From Mantis religiosa (Eukaryota; Arthropoda; Insecta; Mantodea; Mantidae): DNA of 64,000 bases. The stretch lies in contig CM060955.1 of assembly GCA_030765055.1 (NCBI GenBank), positions 103,136,201 through 103,200,200 on the forward strand, written 5' to 3'. Every line of letters starts with the position of its first letter. The stretch's first letter is position 1. Under the pieces are notes generated by a model. The model was not told the origin of the DNA. It made no database searches and saw nothing but the letters and a program-made list of their open reading frames with translations. The translations under genes were made by a program, and so were the position numbers. Positions 60,646-64,000 of the stretch are shown here, in pieces.

Positions 60646-62486
60646 TTAGATTTTATTAGCCTGTAAATATCTTGCATATATCGTCTATAAATCAAAATTT
60701 TGGTTGCTTTTGAGAAAAAAAGGCGCTCGAAAGATTTTCCATGGAAAGTGATGTATGAAGTGGAGAGATTTTCTTGAAAATTCATGTTATATCTTCGTCA
60801 AATATTGAACTTATTATGGGTACAGGATTAATATTTAATATTAATATTTATCGCAGCTGCCTTTTTCCAATCATTCACTTCATTGACTTGCACGCGCGCT
60901 CGCACACACATATACACACAAACCAACGCACACATGCACACACATATATGGTCTTATTTGTCTAGGGATGCTCTTTTTAGGTTTCCAAATCCTCAGAATG
61001 TACTGAATACTTCACTGCTCTGTACGTGTTAGTGGTAATAATAATTTTTTCTTCACTATTTCATCGTTGAACTATATTAGTTCCTAGAATTTTTCTTAGA
61101 ACATTTACTTTCTGCTGTCAGTATCACATCAGCAACAAATTTTATTCCAAACTTAGTTCTTGAATATAATTTTCATAAGGGAGGAATTACACATACATGA
61201 AATATGTAAGATGATAAGAATTCTTGCTTTTATCAACTGTCATATACAAAGATGCTTGAAATCTCGTATCTACAGAAGACTTTGGAAATTTTAAGGCATT
61301 TTTGGGATGAAATTACCTATTCAGAAAATGTGTGGGTCTGAACCACTTCATAGTCATTATGTTTTATATCGTGTAAAGGAAGGCAAATTAACCAAGATTC
61401 TTACCCGTGGTTTCTGAAATCAGAAAGTTTAGCTCACCTTCACGGGTAAGTCCCAAAATGAAGGAATCTTGCTGCTGCTTCCCACACCAGCACCATTCCC
61501 ACAGGAAATAAGATTACAGAAGTCTGCCCAGCTCTACCCGGCCAAGCTAAAGTGGGTTATAGCAGTAATGGTACATGCCCTCATGTGAAGCTTCGGAAAT
61601 TAGCTCACAGAATTTCGTTAAGTAATTGTTTTCATTTCTTCTTTCTTCCGCAGCTTTATCCTTTATTTATACAATTTTTGTAAGGAGATCTTTTCTCCTT
61701 TCTTTATAGTCCATTTTATGAGTTGTAACTCTAGTTTACTTTGCTTCACGGCTTTGTGCGGTAATGGTTGGTTCCTTCATTGTATACAATTATTTTCACT
61801 TCCATTTATTCTTTATTTCAGATTACCTTTTGCGTTTGCTCTTCCATTAGTTTGTTAAATTAATTTTGTTCTAATGTACACGTTATCCCGTTTTAGTAAT
61901 GCTACTTAATGATGACGTAGCAGAAACTTGCGGGACTCTACTATGGTAGGTGACAAATGACATTAGATGCTGACAAGAGAACTATCACCGTGCTACACAC
62001 CTGAATCTTTGATGGTATAATGTCTGCTGTATATCAACTATGCACACAAAACTCTGCCGTGTAGTAGAACTGCAATGTCCAACACTGAAGCCTTAAAAGT
62101 GCCGCATGCGATCTCTTGCAAGTAGCTGCTGGACTTCCCTCTTCAGCTGTGTTCAGCGCTTTTCACATACGCCATGTGTAGGCCGCTGCCGGTCAGGGGT
62201 AAACGATCCCTGCCGTAAAATGCTGTGATATTATGTGCATATTCTGGACTCATTTTCGGGTGCTTCCAGCTATACTCAGCACCCCATTTTTGACACACAC
62301 ACACCACTTAGAGCAGAGGTGATGCTTTCCAGCTCTCAAGTTATGAGTATAGTGATAGTTCCCCTTTGACCTTCATTTTCTGAAGGAACCCTACGCCTGA
62401 CTAACCCCAATTCTAATTCATGCCCACAAGTGATAATTTTAGTTTAGGAAACTTACTATGTTTAGGTTTCATACTGCTGCATACGA
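60646..62486. other. No gene; CA-rich patch
   Basis: An imperfect CA repeat lies at 60893-60950. An inverted pair CTTACCCGTG/CACGGGTAAG occurs at about 61402 and 61440. Otherwise nothing recognised. Confidence 0.4.
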
Positions 62487-62612
62487 GTCAGATGGAGCAT
62501 TTAATGTCATGTCGGCATGTTGGACATAGTAGCTCAGTGCTTTAGAGCAACGGCACGGAGAGCAGAAGATCTGTGGTTCAAAGCCCTGAGCTATGGCATT
62601 CAATTTTTCAGT
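62487..62612 (+). mobile_element. SINE, family D, copy 3
   Basis: Upstream block TTTAATGTCATGTCGGCATG, then GTTGGACATAGTAGCTCAG and box B-like GTGGTTCAAAGCCC, followed by GCATTCAATTTTTCAGT as in the 31.3-kb copy. Confidence 0.7.
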
Positions 62613-63827
62613 CTGTCTCTACAGATTCAAATATTATTTCTATTATGTTTAGTTTTCCAAAGTATAAGCTTTATGTTTGACATTTCCTACAGATCTTGAA
62701 AACCATTAGCCAGTTAGTTATTCTATCATGAATTGTAATGAAGGCAATATTAACTTGACTACTTTTCACAGTTAGAAACATTTGCCGTTTATTTTCTTCT
62801 AGTATGCTACCAGTTTGAAAAGTTAGCTACAAATTGTCTATGTACTGAAAAGGGTGCATCAGGTAATCAGGTAATTGTGGCTCCAAATTGAAGTTAACAC
62901 AGTAAACACCTGCTTTTCTATAATATTGACAATCACTACTGTACATAGTACATATCTTCAGAGTTCCACTATTCACCATTCCAAATACATGCTATATCAT
63001 AACAGGTTTTCAAAGCAATGTCTGTTAGGATTTAAAAGTATTATTTGCTTGTTACCCAACTAATATAAATATAAAAATCAGCTTATTAGCCTAAAAATTG
63101 AATTTTGTATGCTATCTCAAATACACTTCAAATAAATCCAAGAGATATTATTAAAATATATAAATAAAAATTATCCACGTAGGTTAAACTTAGGCAATTT
63201 TGTTGGAGATGTTTTTAAGAAATGCTTATTCATGTGTGAAGCTGAGTATTTACCAAAATTTCCTGTTTTAAACCATCTTGATAGGACACATACATCCATA
63301 ATACAAAAAGAACATGAAGAACCTTGGTTAAAGTTGTGCTTTTCTGGTGAAACTCAAATTATTTTTATATAGCTTTTATTGTTGCTATATTTAACATCTG
63401 TCATGTGTTTCTCATTTATTTTAAATAGAGATTTCATATCAGTGTACTTACACAGTAACCTAATGTAACATGTGTAACTTCAAAGCACATCATCTTGTCC
63501 AAAATTCATCTCCCTTAGAGTGTCTGCAAATAGAGGAGCAGAGACTCGAGGAAAATTTAATATTTGATCCAAGTTACGTTGTTGTAGTTAAAGTGTAGCA
63601 CTTCAGTTGTAACTAGAAAGTTTGTCATTAATACAAAATTTAGTACTTCCAAATAATTATTAGTGTTAAATTACTTTAAGTGTATATAAAGAGGATCAGC
63701 AAGTTCTCTTGTAATGACTTTGAACTATTAATCACAAACAGATAAGTGATTTTTATCTTCTAAATGTGAAAAAAATGTAAATATTCGTTATAATTTTAAA
63801 ATAATTTGCTTTAACAAATTACAGGCA
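62613..63827. other. No gene recognised
   Basis: AT-rich, unassigned. Confidence 0.35.
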
Positions 63828-64000
63828 ATGAATGGGATACGAATATGCAAATATAAGCTGGAAATGACAACCAAGTGGTTAGAAAGAATGTATGAACCAC
63901 CAGTGGGATCCATAATGTTGTATGCAGTGGAGATCTGGGGTGGAGGGGCCACAGGTAAACAAACGGTGGACCGAAACTACTGAAGATTTTGTAAAGAGCT
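63828..64000 (+). pseudogene. LINE reverse transcriptase fragment, runs off the end
   Basis: Reads GIRICKYKLEMTTKWLERMY, then PPVGSIMLYAVEIWGGG and, after a stop, RFCKE. This is the C-terminal reverse transcriptase stretch of insect LINEs, where a YG-x-E-x-W motif precedes a Phe-Cys-Lys region. It continues past 64000, so only part is visible. Confidence 0.65.

Overview
The window is nuclear DNA of a eukaryote, most likely an insect with a large, repeat-rich genome. It is AT-rich, has no operons, no rRNA and no intact tRNA gene, and holds no multi-exon host gene that I can support. Almost everything recognisable is mobile DNA: IS630/Tc1/mariner elements of at least five lineages, several tRNA-derived SINE families, non-LTR retrotransposon (LINE) fragments, solo LTRs, a pogo/Tigger-like relic, TIR-bounded elements I cannot classify, and long microsatellites. 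A cockroach, termite or orthopteran genome would fit, but that is a guess from repeat style, not a sequence match.

Layout. 0-12 kb: a DD41D Tc1/mariner element (2.5-3.8 kb); an element with CACTGGGCAAC ends carrying an unclassified repeat ORF (4.0-4.9 kb); a SINE-A; a long-armed Tc1-like element (7.1-7.8 kb) directly followed by a solo LTR (7.8-8.3 kb); a LINE reverse-transcriptase fragment with its FADD motif (10.5-11.2 kb). 12-25 kb: mostly featureless AT-rich DNA, with a decayed DD34D mariner at 18.2-19.6 kb. 25-34 kb: a SINE, a shorter sister of that mariner, an LTR fragment, a 640-bp dispersed repeat, a degenerate tandem array and a 3,027-bp DDE transposon (28.2-31.2 kb). The transposon's transposase is broken by only three lesions and it carries about 1.3 kb of non-transposase DNA. 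A solo LTR containing a 151-bp CT array and two SINEs follow. 34-50 kb: a LINE 3' end, a nested Tc1-like element with two SINEs and a palindromic insert, the pogo-like relic, second copies of the 640-bp repeat and of the CACTGGGCAAC element, a third long-armed Tc1-like element, more SINEs and a solo LTR. 50-64 kb: a further mariner family, GA and poly-T tracts, SINEs (one split by a 745-bp TIR element), and LINE fragments including one split by a SINE and one that runs off the end.

None of these genes works together as a pathway; they are independent selfish elements in different states of decay. Insertion order can be read in several places from target-site duplications and interrupted copies. 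The nearest thing to an undescribed system is the 28-31 kb transposon with its cargo segment, which has a 50-residue secreted-peptide-like ORF and a consensus splice donor. A possible exon at 42.6 kb and a 54-codon membrane or secreted ORF at 43.4 kb are the only other hints of non-transposon coding sequence; both are weak.
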